From Cellulophaga baltica (GTDB taxonomy: Bacteria; Bacteroidota; Bacteroidia; Flavobacteriales; Flavobacteriaceae): a stretch of 64,000 bases of DNA. Under the pieces are notes generated by a model. That model ran no database searches and had not been told where the DNA came from. It was given only the letters and a program-made list of their open reading frames with translations. This document shows positions 54,542 through 63,150 of the stretch, in pieces (the first letter of the stretch is position 1; every line of letters begins with the position of its first letter). Where the stretch lies: assembly GCF_018861125.1 (NCBI RefSeq), contig NZ_JAHKQN010000033.1, forward strand, positions 1 to 64,000. Reading direction: 5' to 3'. Position numbers and translations under genes: made by a program.

Positions 54542-55135
54542 TTGAAAAACGGAAACTTAAGAAATATTACTAAAAAGTTACTATCAGATAATTGGTACAA
54601 ACTATATAAATACATTTTTGAATACCAAAGAGAAGATGGGGAGTGGGAAAAACAAGAACGCGAGGTGTATGACTGTGGTGATGCTGCAGCAACATTATTG
54701 TACAATGTAGAAAAACAAACTGTAATACTTACACGCCAGTTTAGAATGCCTACGTACCAAAATGAAAATCAACAAGGCGATGGAATGCAAATTGAAGTAT
54801 GCGCAGGCCTTTTAGAAGGTGACGCACCTGATTATTGCAGTAAAAAAGAAGCTCTTGAAGAAACAGGATATAAGTTAGATACAGTAACTAAAATATTTGA
54901 CAGTTACATGGTACCTGGCACTGTAATGCAAAAAGTTCATTTTTTTATTGCTTCTTATACTGAAGCTCAAAAAGTCACAAAAGGTGGTGGTGCCGATGAT
55001 GAAACTGAAAATATTGAAGTTTTAGAATATAGTTTTGATAAAGCTTTTGCTATGATAGCTTCGGGTGAAATAAAAGATGCAAAAACTGTTATGCTTTTAC
55101 AACATGCCAAAATTGTGAATCTTTTTGAGAGTTAG
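54542..55135 (+). CDS. nudK: NudK-like Nudix hydrolase (TTG start)
   Basis: The product has 197 residues. It starts at TTG 54542, because the next in-frame ATG is deep in the domain and the N-terminus ITKKLLSDNWYKLYKYIFEY is a normal NudK beginning. QREDGEW and ETGYK frame the family. The Nudix box reads GLLEGDAPDYCSKKEALEETGYKL, with EALEETG for the REUXEE core and Ala where the first conserved Glu is expected. E. coli NudK (GDP-mannose pyrophosphatase) has DEPE there. Likely substrates are GDP-mannose or ADP-ribose-type nucleotide sugars. The missing Glu may lower activity. Confidence 0.82.
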   Translation: MKNGNLRNITKKLLSDNWYKLYKYIFEYQREDGEWEKQEREVYDCGDAAATLLYNVEKQTVILTRQFRMPTYQNENQQGDGMQIEVCAGLLEGDAPDYCSKKEALEETGYKLDTVTKIFDSYMVPGTVMQKVHFFIASYTEAQKVTKGGGADDETENIEVLEYSFDKAFAMIASGEIKDAKTVMLLQHAKIVNLFES

Positions 55136-55139
55136 ATAA

Positions 55140-56402
55140 TTAATAATTATCTCTTAGGTTTTCAAAAATTGCTTGCATGTGTTGTTTTACTTCTGATGTT
55201 GATTGTAGGTAATGATTATTCATAAAACTAAAAATTAGCGTTTTACCTGAATTTGTTATCAAATAACCACAAAGTGAGTAATTATTGCCTAAACTGCCCG
55301 ATTTTGCATAGATATAAGGTTCTTTTTCACTTTTATACCAATTCTTTAGTGTGCCCGAAACACCACCAGCAGGAAAAATAGAATATATACGTTCTTTTGG
55401 TTGTTCATAATAAATTTTTGTCAATATTTGAACAAATGAAGCAGGTGTAAATAAGTTATAACGAGACAAACCGGAACCATCTACCCAACGTGGTTTTTGC
55501 TTTAAATCAGCTAAATGGGTAGTTAATATATTTTCTTTGGCTTTAGAAAAGCTTAAGGTATCTGATAGTGTTGCACTTGAAACGAGTAACAATTGTTCTG
55601 CTAAAAAATTATCACTCTTATACATCATTCTTTTATAAACAGAATCTGAAACTACACCATATACCGTTTTTACATTAGAATCGGGAAAATTATTTGCGAT
55701 AGAAATTTTGCTATTTGTGGCTTTACTTAATAAGTTTTGAATTAAACTATTATCAATTATAAAAGGGGTTTGAATAGTGTCATTTTTAGCGGGACTGTAA
55801 TAAAATGTGTTTTCAAACTCTTCTCTTAGTTTAGTATAATTGATGTTTAAAATATCTTTTTCAAATAATTTTGGAATACTGTTGAGCTTGCTGGTTTTGT
55901 AAATTGTTGCAATATTGCCATACATAGGTAAGCTATTGCGTTCAGGTTGATAATAATAGTCATAATCTTCCCAAGCCCAGCCAGGTCCGTATTTATCATC
56001 ATGAAAATTTGTTAAGTTAACAGCGATATTTTTAAAACCTTTTATGAAATTTAGTGCAGTACTATCTTTAAAATAAGGGTGGAGTAGCGTAGGGTCTCCA
56101 GTACCTTGAATGAATAAAGTGTCATTTACTATTGCATATTTTAAAGCCGGAATTTGTTCAGGTATGGTTTGCATTGCAGTATACAATGTCGCAATTTTTG
56201 TTGTGCTTGCTGGTGTAAAATATTTTTTACTGTTGTGATTTATAATAGTATCATTTTTATCAGGATTATACACTAATATTCCTGTAATTTGATTTTCATA
56301 AAATGGTTTATTTAATACATTGTCAATGTCTTTTTTAAGCTTTACGGCGGCACAACTTTGTAAAAGGCTTATAATGAATAGCGTGTATATAAATTTATTC
56401 AT
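55140..56402 (-). CDS. dacB: D-alanyl-D-alanine carboxypeptidase, PBP4-type lipoprotein
   Basis: The product has 420 residues with a lipobox at Cys17 (SLLQSCAAV). The penicillin-binding motifs are all present: STTK at 66-69 (SxxK, nucleophile Ser66), SDN (YKSDNFLAEQ) and KSG (YAKSGSLGN, the KTG position). DGSGLSRYNLFTPAS is the peptidase S13 signature. It trims the terminal D-Ala of peptidoglycan stems or cleaves cross-links in the periplasm. At 420 residues it is shorter than E. coli PBP4, as is usual in Bacteroidota. Convergent with the Nudix gene, 4 bases apart. Confidence 0.9.
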   Translation of the reverse strand: MNKFIYTLFIISLLQSCAAVKLKKDIDNVLNKPFYENQITGILVYNPDKNDTIINHNSKKYFTPASTTKIATLYTAMQTIPEQIPALKYAIVNDTLFIQGTGDPTLLHPYFKDSTALNFIKGFKNIAVNLTNFHDDKYGPGWAWEDYDYYYQPERNSLPMYGNIATIYKTSKLNSIPKLFEKDILNINYTKLREEFENTFYYSPAKNDTIQTPFIIDNSLIQNLLSKATNSKISIANNFPDSNVKTVYGVVSDSVYKRMMYKSDNFLAEQLLLVSSATLSDTLSFSKAKENILTTHLADLKQKPRWVDGSGLSRYNLFTPASFVQILTKIYYEQPKERIYSIFPAGGVSGTLKNWYKSEKEPYIYAKSGSLGNNYSLCGYLITNSGKTLIFSFMNNHYLQSTSEVKQHMQAIFENLRDNY

Positions 56403-56541
56403 ATTAATTTATTAAAGGAATAACATATTGTCAATCAACTCTGGCAAATTAACAAGAAATTATCTATTTTTTAACTATTGAACTACAATATTATAAGCCT
56501 TTATTGGTTAACTTAGTAACAATAAATTTAAAGATATAATT

Positions 56542-56763
56542 ATGGCAAGAGCTATGCTTGAGTACACAAAAACGGTACTTAAAAAAGTAAGTTTTGACAC
56601 AAAATTATTTTGTAGAGAAGTTCAAAAGGCAATTTCAACCTTATTACCCGAAGAAGTCAGAGAACTTAAATTATGGTTACAACAATTTATAAATGACAAA
56701 CCAGAATTGCAACAAAGTTTAATTTACATTAAAAGTAATAATTCAAGAAAGCCACTTAAATAA
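56542..56763 (+). CDS. Small conserved-type hypothetical protein
   Basis: The product has 73 residues, with no signal and no membrane segment. MARAMLEYTKTVLKKVSFDTKLFCREVQKAIS and LLPEEVRELKLWLQQFI suggest two amphipathic helices. It resembles a short protein that I believe recurs in Flavobacteriaceae without a name. The last codons and the stop form part of a terminator hairpin. Function is unknown. Confidence 0.7.
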   Translation: MARAMLEYTKTVLKKVSFDTKLFCREVQKAISTLLPEEVRELKLWLQQFINDKPELQQSLIYIKSNNSRKPLK

Positions 56764-56776
56764 GTGGCTTTTTTAT
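56748..56776 (+). terminator. Terminator overlapping the end of the small gene
   Basis: GCCACTTA (56751-56758) pairs with TAAGTGGC (56761-56768), flanked by A and T runs. The stop codon TAA at 56761-56763 lies in the right arm. Confidence 0.85.
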
Positions 56777-56795
56777 ATTTTAAAATTAGTTATAA

Positions 56796-57737
56796 TTACT
56801 TCTTGTTAAGAGGACTAATAATTTTTACATCTTGAAAAGCAATTGCTCCTCTTACAATGCTTGATATCACTTCTCTAATTGCATCAGTAATTTGTATTTT
56901 AAGTTCACTTTTATGGTATATAATACTCACCTCTCTTGCTGGTGATGGTGTATTGAAATATTTTAAATGGTCTTTTTTCTTATCATCTAAACTCAAGGTG
57001 TTTAAAAAAGGTAAAAGAGTCATTCCCATACCTTCGTTAGCTAAATTCACTAACGTTTCAAAACTTCCACTTTGTAATTGAAAAGCATCTGTTTCAGCAG
57101 ACTTAGTTATTTTACATAAATTAATTACACCGTCTCTAAAGCAATGCCCGTCTTGTAAAAGTAAAACATCGTTTATATCTAAATCAGAAGTGTCAATTTT
57201 ATCTTTAGCATTAAGTCTGTGACTTTTTGGTACGTAACCTACAAACGGTTCATAATATAATGGGCGTTCTTTAATATATTCAATTTCTAATGGAGTAACA
57301 GCAATACCTGCATCTAAATGACCATCTTGAATATGGCGAATTATATCATCCGTATTTAACTCTTTGATTATTAAATTAACTTTTGGGTATTTTTTAATAA
57401 ATGTATTTAAAAACATTGGTAAAAGAGTAGGCATAACCGTAGGTATAATACCTAGTGTAAATTCACCACCAATAAAACCTTTTTCTTGGTCTACTATATC
57501 TTTAATTCTATTAGCCTCGTTTACAATGTTTTTTGCTTGTTCAACTATTTTTTTTCCAACTTCAGTAACCGATATTGGTTTTTTTCCACGGTCAAAAATT
57601 AAAACATCAAGCTCATCTTCTAATTTTTGAACTTGCATACTTAAAGTAGGTTGTGTAACAAAGCTCTTTTCTGCTGCTAAAGTAAAATTTTGATATTCGG
57701 CAACGGCTAGAACGTACTGTAATTGGGTAATTGTCAT
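56796..57737 (-). CDS. oxyR: Hydrogen peroxide sensor/regulator OxyR (LysR family)
   Basis: The product has 313 residues. The LysR helix-turn-helix is at 15-45 (FTLAAEKSFVTQPTLSMQVQKLE). The effector domain contains GHCFRDGVINLC with Cys199 and Cys208, the same residue numbers and spacing as the redox pair of E. coli OxyR that forms a disulfide on contact with peroxide. GMGMTLLPFL near residue 240 is also conserved. It is divergent from dps, a classic OxyR target, with 102 bases between. The sequence thus supports true OxyR rather than a generic LysR protein. Confidence 0.95.
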   Translation of the reverse strand: MTITQLQYVLAVAEYQNFTLAAEKSFVTQPTLSMQVQKLEDELDVLIFDRGKKPISVTEVGKKIVEQAKNIVNEANRIKDIVDQEKGFIGGEFTLGIIPTVMPTLLPMFLNTFIKKYPKVNLIIKELNTDDIIRHIQDGHLDAGIAVTPLEIEYIKERPLYYEPFVGYVPKSHRLNAKDKIDTSDLDINDVLLLQDGHCFRDGVINLCKITKSAETDAFQLQSGSFETLVNLANEGMGMTLLPFLNTLSLDDKKKDHLKYFNTPSPAREVSIIYHKSELKIQITDAIREVISSIVRGAIAFQDVKIISPLNKK

Positions 57738-57808
57738 TCGTATTGTTTTAGACTATAAAATTATAAAAACTATCAATAAGGTTTATGGTTTATCACCTTT
57801 AAAATTTT

Positions 57809-57816
57809 TAAATTTG
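57809..57816 (+). promoter_or_regulatory. dps -7 box in the oxyR-dps intergenic region
   Basis: A perfect TAnnTTTG (TAAATTTG) lies 24 bases before the dps ATG. No TTTG is found at the -33 position (only TTTA at 57789-57792 and 57782-57785), as expected if an activator such as OxyR recruits the polymerase. Confidence 0.45.
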
Positions 57817-57839
57817 CTATATAATTAAATATTAGAGTT

Positions 57840-58313
57840 ATGGAATTAAATAGTATAGGGTTAAGTTCAGAAAAATCAGAAGGACTAAGTGAAGATTTAA
57901 ACGTATTACTGGCAAATTTTCAACGCTATTACCAAAATTTAAGAGGTATCCATTGGAATATTAAAGGTAGACTTTTCTTTGATTTACATGTGAAATTTGA
58001 GGAGTTATATAATGATGCGAATACGAAAGTAGATGAGATAGCTGAAAGAATATTAACTTTAGGAGGTGTGCCATTACATACTTTCGAAGATTATATTGCG
58101 AAATCTGAAATTGAAGTTGGTAAAAACATCACAAAAGATAAAGAAGCTATTGAGTTAATTGTAGATTCTATTAAAAAATTATTAATTATCGAAAGAGGTA
58201 TTTTAGAAACTTCTGACGAAGCCAATGATGAAGGTACAAACTCAATGATGAGTGATTTTATTACTGAGCAGGAAAAAACTGTTTGGATGATGAAAGCTTG
58301 GTTAACAGAGTAG
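57840..58313 (+). CDS. dps: Dps-family DNA-binding ferritin-like protein
   Basis: The product has 157 residues. The ferroxidase ligands sit with the classic spacing: His38 (GIHWNIKG), Asp65 and Glu69 (DANTKVDEIAERI), with His50 and GGVPLHTFEDYI nearby. Twelve-subunit Dps shells oxidise iron with peroxide and protect DNA. The N-terminus lacks a long Lys-rich tail, so DNA binding is not obvious. Divergent from oxyR and probably controlled by it. Confidence 0.95.
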   Translation: MELNSIGLSSEKSEGLSEDLNVLLANFQRYYQNLRGIHWNIKGRLFFDLHVKFEELYNDANTKVDEIAERILTLGGVPLHTFEDYIAKSEIEVGKNITKDKEAIELIVDSIKKLLIIERGILETSDEANDEGTNSMMSDFITEQEKTVWMMKAWLTE

Positions 58314-58334
58314 TTATAAACTAAAATACAATAA

Positions 58335-58373
58335 AAAAAAAAGCTTCTTGTTTTTACAAGAAGCTTTTTTTTA
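58335..58373 (+). terminator. Bidirectional terminator between dps and paiB
   Basis: AAAAAAAGCTTCTTG pairs with CAAGAAGCTTTTTTT around TTTTTA, with T runs on both strands. Confidence 0.92.
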
Positions 58374-58376
58374 TGG

Positions 58377-58994
58377 TTACAAATTTGATGATGATTCTTT
58401 AATTTCTTCAGCAATTTTAAGTGCTCCTGCATCATTAGTTTCTTTTAGTTCATTAATAATATTGTCATGATCCTCTGTTCTTGTTTGTGACAATTTGTAA
58501 GTAGCTTGTATATCGCTTATCAAAATTTTAAATCCAATAACACCTTTAACTTGTCTTAATGTTTTTTCAGAATAACTATTTATAGTATCAGGTTTTTTAG
58601 AATTTTGCTCATATTTATCTACGAGTTTAGCCATAGCATTAAGAACTTCTTTTTCAGATTGAATAGCTATTTTTCCGTAAACATGTACAGCAATGTAATC
58701 CCAAGTTGGTACCTCTTCCTCTTTATACCATGATGATGATATATATGAGTGAGGCCCGTTAAATATACATAAAACCTCATTAGAACTTTCTAAGTTTTTA
58801 GCTTGCGGATTTACTCTTGCAATATGGCCAACTAAAATATCTTGGTTATTTTCATCTTTATCTAATTCAAGTGGTATGTGTGTAGCCCAAGGTTTTCCGT
58901 TTACTTGGTTTATTAAAATGCCAAAACCATTTTGCTTAATAAAATCAATTATTTTACTATGATCAGTTTGTTTATAATGTTCGGGCGTATACAT
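58377..58994 (-). CDS. paiB: PaiB-family FMN-binding protein
   Basis: The product has 205 residues. MYTPEHYKQTDHSKIIDFI, WATHIPLELDKDENNQDILVGHIARVNPQAK, VLCIFNGPHSYISSSWY and VPTWDYIAVHVYGKI are the conserved blocks of PaiB, a split-barrel flavin-binding protein named as a negative regulator of sporulation and degradative enzymes in Bacillus. It has no DNA-binding domain, so an oxidoreductase or flavin-linked role is as likely. It is not next to paiA here. Confidence 0.9.
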   Translation of the reverse strand: MYTPEHYKQTDHSKIIDFIKQNGFGILINQVNGKPWATHIPLELDKDENNQDILVGHIARVNPQAKNLESSNEVLCIFNGPHSYISSSWYKEEEVPTWDYIAVHVYGKIAIQSEKEVLNAMAKLVDKYEQNSKKPDTINSYSEKTLRQVKGVIGFKILISDIQATYKLSQTRTEDHDNIINELKETNDAGALKIAEEIKESSSNL

Positions 58995-59023
58995 ATATTA
59001 CTATTTTGAAAGTAAATAGAAGT

Positions 59024-59060
59024 AAAAAAATAAACCTTACCAAATTAATGATAAGGTTTT
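59024..59060 (-). terminator. Terminator after the acidic lipoprotein gene
   Basis: AAACCTTA (59032-59039) pairs with TAAGGTTT (59052-59059) around a 12-base loop; a T-rich run follows on the minus strand. Confidence 0.6.
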
Positions 59061-59089
59061 AATATTAAATATATTTTGATATGAAACTT

Positions 59090-59530
59090 TTATCCTTCTT
59101 CGTCAACTGTATCTTCACCCTCTTCTTCTTCAGTCTTTTCCCATGTTTCACTATCTTCATGTCTTATAATTGAAGTTTCACTTACAATAGTAAATGACAA
59201 TTCAATCTCAATACCTTCATCATCAGTAAAAATTATATTCTTACCATATATTGCATAATTAACTATTTGAGCAGTATCACTACCATCAATAAGAATCTCA
59301 GCAGTAGTTTCATCAATAAAAGTAACTATTTCGGTACATGAAACTTCTTCAACTTCCGTGTCTGTTTCGGTCTCTGTTTCAGTAGTACTTTCTTCAGATT
59401 CTGTTTCTGTATCAGCACCACAATTGTCACTTAGGTGCGTAAACTCTCCACTAATTTCAATAGCTTCATCATCAAAATCTGTACAAGATTGTAAAGCGCA
59501 TATAAAAAATATAAATAGTATTTTTTTCAT
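59090..59530 (-). CDS. Acidic lipoprotein of unknown function
   Basis: The product has 146 residues. The lipobox is ICALQSCTDF (Cys16). The mature protein has a Glu/Thr-rich low-complexity stretch (TETESEESTTETETETDTEV, about residues 40-60), a folded-looking middle (EIVTFIDETTAEILIDGSDT, IYGKNIIFTDDEGIEIELSF), and an acidic tail (EEEEGEDTVDEEG). Four cysteines including the lipid one are visible. The middle looks like the lipocalin-type domain common in small Bacteroidota lipoproteins, but this is only a resemblance. Confidence 0.7.
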   Translation of the reverse strand: MKKILFIFFICALQSCTDFDDEAIEISGEFTHLSDNCGADTETESEESTTETETETDTEVEEVSCTEIVTFIDETTAEILIDGSDTAQIVNYAIYGKNIIFTDDEGIEIELSFTIVSETSIIRHEDSETWEKTEEEEGEDTVDEEG

Positions 59531-59628
59531 AAGAGTGTATGTATTTATAAGTTTAACGTAGTACAGCGATACATTATTTTAAAATAGCGTGAAAGAATTA
59601 AATTTTGTGTAGCCTAATAGAAGTGAAG

Positions 59629-60834
59629 TTACTTTTTAATGGAGAAAATAAAATTAGAGCCATTACCAAGTTCCGACTCAACATTTATAGTACCACCAAG
59701 TTTTTCTACAATTTTTTTAACGGTTGCTAGACCGATACCGTTACCTCTATTGCCGTATTTATCTTCGGTTGCATTAACTGCAAATATTTTAAAAATTTCT
59801 TCTTTTTTATTATCAGGTATTCCAGGGCCATTATCTAGGATAGAGAATATGTAATGTGTAGTTGAGTCTGTAAGTTTAATATCAATTGTAGCATTTTCTT
59901 TATCGTTATATTTTATGGCATTGGTGATCAGGTTAATAAGTACCTGGTTAATGGCAGTTTCATTAGCCTCTAAACAGCCAACTTCACTAGTGTCAATACT
60001 AATATTCACATCTTTTTCATGTGAGAAAAAACTAGTGATATTACCTTTAAGTTCAAGCGTGCAAATGTTAGATTTATTTTCTTTTAAAATTTCTTCACTT
60101 CTACTATAATCTAATAAACCGTCAATAAGTTTTTTTAGTTTACTTGAAGAAGCTATAATAAGATCAATAAGTTCATTCCCTTCAGCATCTACTTGAGGAC
60201 CATAAATAGTTTTAAATAAATTAGATAAACTAGTAATGTTATTTAAAGGTGATTTTAAATCGTGAGCAGCAACAAATGCAAATTGCTCCAATTCTAAGTT
60301 TTTCTCACCTAAATTAGTAATATCTTGTTTAAGTAATTGTTCACTTTTTCTAAGTTTAAGTAAGTTCATTACTTGTTTAGAAAGTACATTTAAAGCTTTT
60401 AATTGGCTTTCAGTAAGTTCGTTTGGTTTATTATCAAACACACAAAGTGTACCTAGCGGTAAGCCTTCTTCATTTAAAAAAGGAACACCTGCATAAAAAC
60501 GTATATTTAAGTCTCCTGTTACAAAAGGATTATCATGAAATCGATCATCTTTTGTAGCGTCACCCACAACCATAGTATTTTCTGGGTCGTTTATTGCGTG
60601 ACCACAAAATGAAATATCTCTAGATGTTTCAGAAACGTCAACACCTTGCTTTGATTTAAACCATTGTCTGTCTTTGTCGACCAAACTAATTGTTGATATA
60701 GGAGTACCACAAATTTCAGCAGCTAATGCAGTAATATCATCATAATCAGCCTCTGGCAAGGTATCCAATATAGAGAAAGATTCTAAAGCATCTAATCTTT
60801 CTTCTTCATTATCAGGCGTTTCTGGTGCTATCAT
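59629..60834 (-). CDS. GAF-domain sensor histidine kinase
   Basis: The product has 401 residues and no membrane segment. An N-terminal GAF domain covers about residues 10-165 (RLDALESFSILDTLPEADYDDIT, TISLVDKDRQWFKSKQG, SFCGHAI, FYAGVPFLNEEGLPLGTLCVFD). The H-box is FAFVAAHDLKSPLNN with His191, the ATPase N-box NLITNAIKYNDKE, and glycine motifs ILDNGPGIP and GNGIGLATVKKIVE. It probably senses a small molecule or redox state in the cytoplasm. No partner receiver is adjacent. Confidence 0.9.
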   Translation of the reverse strand: MIAPETPDNEEERLDALESFSILDTLPEADYDDITALAAEICGTPISTISLVDKDRQWFKSKQGVDVSETSRDISFCGHAINDPENTMVVGDATKDDRFHDNPFVTGDLNIRFYAGVPFLNEEGLPLGTLCVFDNKPNELTESQLKALNVLSKQVMNLLKLRKSEQLLKQDITNLGEKNLELEQFAFVAAHDLKSPLNNITSLSNLFKTIYGPQVDAEGNELIDLIIASSSKLKKLIDGLLDYSRSEEILKENKSNICTLELKGNITSFFSHEKDVNISIDTSEVGCLEANETAINQVLINLITNAIKYNDKENATIDIKLTDSTTHYIFSILDNGPGIPDNKKEEIFKIFAVNATEDKYGNRGNGIGLATVKKIVEKLGGTINVESELGNGSNFIFSIKK

Positions 60835-60957
60835 TTTTTATGTAGTAATATAATATTTATATAAATGTAATCTTTTTCTTTCTTTTTTATAACGTTTAAA
60901 TGTTAATTGTATTATATTTATAAAATCATAAATGTTGTTTAGTTTGTTTTTAACGTT

Positions 60958-60986
60958 AAAAGCCTCAAATACAATTTGAGGCTTTT
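60958..60986 (-). terminator. Terminator after the DEAD-box helicase gene
   Basis: AAAAGCCTCAAAT pairs with ATTTGAGGCTTTT around ACA, 23 bases beyond the helicase stop on the minus strand. Confidence 0.85.
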
Positions 60987-61008
60987 TAATATTTCTATTG
61001 TTAGTAAT

Positions 61009-62280
61009 TTATTCTTTAGGCTTAGAAGAAGAATTTCTATTCCTGTTTCTATTTCTGTTATTTCTATTTTTATTTCTTGAAGATGAGGATTGCCCTTTTC
61101 TTTGAGGTCTGTTATTATTTTTAGGCTTTTTTACCTCTTGAGGCTCATCATCAACAAAAGGATGCTCTTCAATTACAGGAACTGTTTGCTTTATAAGCTT
61201 TTGAATATCTTTTAAATAAGCTCTTTCTTCACCATCACAAAAAGACAAAGCAACACCACTGGCGTCAGCACGCCCAGTTCTACCAATACGGTGAACATAC
61301 GTCTCGGGTACATTTGGTAAATCATAGTTTATAACTAATGATAAAGCGTCAACATCAATACCACGAGCAGCAATATCAGTAGCTACTAAAACATTAAGTT
61401 TACCGTTTTTAAAATCTTTTAAAGCATTCTGCCTTGCAGTTTGTGATTTGTTACCATGAATTGCTGCAGCATTAATTTCAGCTTTAGCTAATTGTTTTAC
61501 AATTTTATTTGCACCGTGCTTGGTTCTTGAAAAAACCAAAACTGCTTTTGCATCATTAGTTTCAATTAAATGAACTAATAGTTTTACTTTATTGTTTTTT
61601 GCAACAAAATAAACGGCTTGCTCAACTTTTTCAGCGGTTGCTTGTTGTGGCTTAATAGTTACTTGTTCAAAGTCTCCTAAAATCTTCTTAGATAGTTCTA
61701 CAATTGTTTTTGGCATGGTAGCCGAAAAGAAAAGCGATTGTCTTTTTGCAGGCAGTTTAGCAATAATTTTTTTTACATCATGAATAAAACCCATGTCTAG
61801 CATTTGGTCTGCTTCATCTAAAACAACGTATTCTAAATCTTTTAATGATATAAAACCTTGATTCATTAAATCTAATAAACGCCCAGGTGTAGCAACAAGT
61901 ATTTCAACACCTTTGCGTAAAGCATCGGTTTGTTTTCCTTGTTTTACGCCACCAAAGATCACCGTATTTTTTATACCTGTATATTTGCCATATGCGGTAA
62001 AGCTTTCGCCTATTTGAATAGCTAATTCACGCGTAGGTGTTACCACAAGCGCTTTTATCTTGCGTTTACCAAGTCCGCTATTATTTGTATATAAATGGTG
62101 TAATATTGGAATACCAAAAGCAGCTGTTTTCCCCGTTCCTGTTTGGGCAACGCCTAAAAGGTCTTTTCCTTTAAGTAATGTTGGTATTGATTTTTCTTGT
62201 ATTGGAGTCGGATTTTCGTAACCCTCTTGTGTAAGTGCTTTTAATATAGGTTCAGCAATTCCTAATTCTTTAAATGTCAT
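61009..62280 (-). CDS. rhlE: DEAD-box RNA helicase (RhlE-type)
   Basis: The product has 423 residues. Q-motif [11 protein letters not shown], motif [11 protein letters not shown] (near residue 39), [20 protein letters not shown], and the C-terminal ARGIDVD and HRIGRTGRA are intact. The tail after about residue 365 is basic and low in complexity ([20 protein letters not shown]), as in RhlE proteins that help ribosome assembly or RNA decay, often at low temperature. The RhlE assignment rests on length and tail and is less sure than the helicase call. Confidence 0.92.
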   Translation of the reverse strand: MTFKELGIAEPILKALTQEGYENPTPIQEKSIPTLLKGKDLLGVAQTGTGKTAAFGIPILHHLYTNNSGLGKRKIKALVVTPTRELAIQIGESFTAYGKYTGIKNTVIFGGVKQGKQTDALRKGVEILVATPGRLLDLMNQGFISLKDLEYVVLDEADQMLDMGFIHDVKKIIAKLPAKRQSLFFSATMPKTIVELSKKILGDFEQVTIKPQQATAEKVEQAVYFVAKNNKVKLLVHLIETNDAKAVLVFSRTKHGANKIVKQLAKAEINAAAIHGNKSQTARQNALKDFKNGKLNVLVATDIAARGIDVDALSLVINYDLPNVPETYVHRIGRTGRADASGVALSFCDGEERAYLKDIQKLIKQTVPVIEEHPFVDDEPQEVKKPKNNNRPQRKGQSSSSRNKNRNNRNRNRNRNSSSKPKE

Positions 62281-62351
62281 GTAATTTTAATATGCCCCAA
62301 AGGTAGGTGTTTACAATTGATATATTGGCGTTTAGGAGCTTACACTTCTAT

Positions 62352-63083
62352 TTAATCGTGTGTTTTGGCAGAATCAGTGATTAAAAAGTTAATTTCTTTT
62401 AACTCATTTTCAGTAATATGACGCCATTTACCTACTTCAACATCCAATTCTATATTCATAATACGTACACGTTGTAAACGTTTTACTCTATATTCTAAAT
62501 GATCACACATTCTACGAATTTGACGGTTTAAACCTTGCGTAAGAATAATGCTGAATGTGTATTTGTCAATTTTTTCAACCTTACAAGGTCTGGTAACCGT
62601 ATCTAAAATAGGCACACCGCTACTCATTTTTCTTAAAAAATCGGATGTGATAGGCTTGTTTACAGCTACAATATATTCTTTTTCGTGATTGTTACGCGCA
62701 CGTAGTATTTTATTTACAATATCACCATCATCAGTTAAAAAAATAAGTCCCTCACTAGGTTTATCTAATCGCCCGATAGGGAAAATACGTTTTGGATAAT
62801 TTATATAGTCAATAATATTATCTTTCTCAACCTTAGTATCAGTTGTACAAACAATGCCTACAGGTTTATTAAATGCCAAATAGGTATGTTTTTCATTCTT
62901 TTTTGAAACCAATTCACCATCAACACGAACTTCATCTTTAGTAGTGATTTTAGTGCCCATTTCAGGCACAACACCATTTATGGTTACTCTACCTTGATCA
63001 ATAAGTTTATCAGCTGCTCTACGAGAGCAATAGCCAACTTCACTTAAATATTTATTAATTCGTGTGGGTTGTGTATTTTCCAT
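62352..63083 (-). CDS. rluF: RluF-type 23S rRNA pseudouridine synthase
   Basis: The product has 243 residues. An S4 RNA-binding domain at 8-65 (RINKYLSEVGYCSRRAADKLI) precedes the RsuA/RluB-type synthase domain with the catalytic Asp in PIGRLDKPSEGLIFLTDDGD near residue 103 and LTQGLNRQIRRMCDHLEYRVKRLQRVRI. The GRLDKxSxGLIFLT form is closer to RluF (position 2604) than RluB. Last residues DSAKTHD are short and unlike an extended tail. Confidence 0.85.
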   Translation of the reverse strand: MENTQPTRINKYLSEVGYCSRRAADKLIDQGRVTINGVVPEMGTKITTKDEVRVDGELVSKKNEKHTYLAFNKPVGIVCTTDTKVEKDNIIDYINYPKRIFPIGRLDKPSEGLIFLTDDGDIVNKILRARNNHEKEYIVAVNKPITSDFLRKMSSGVPILDTVTRPCKVEKIDKYTFSIILTQGLNRQIRRMCDHLEYRVKRLQRVRIMNIELDVEVGKWRHITENELKEINFLITDSAKTHD

Positions 63084-63150
63084 GAATGTATTTACCTATT
63101 ACTGCAAAATTACAAGATTAAATTGCGTTAGGCAACAGCGTTTGCTTTTA

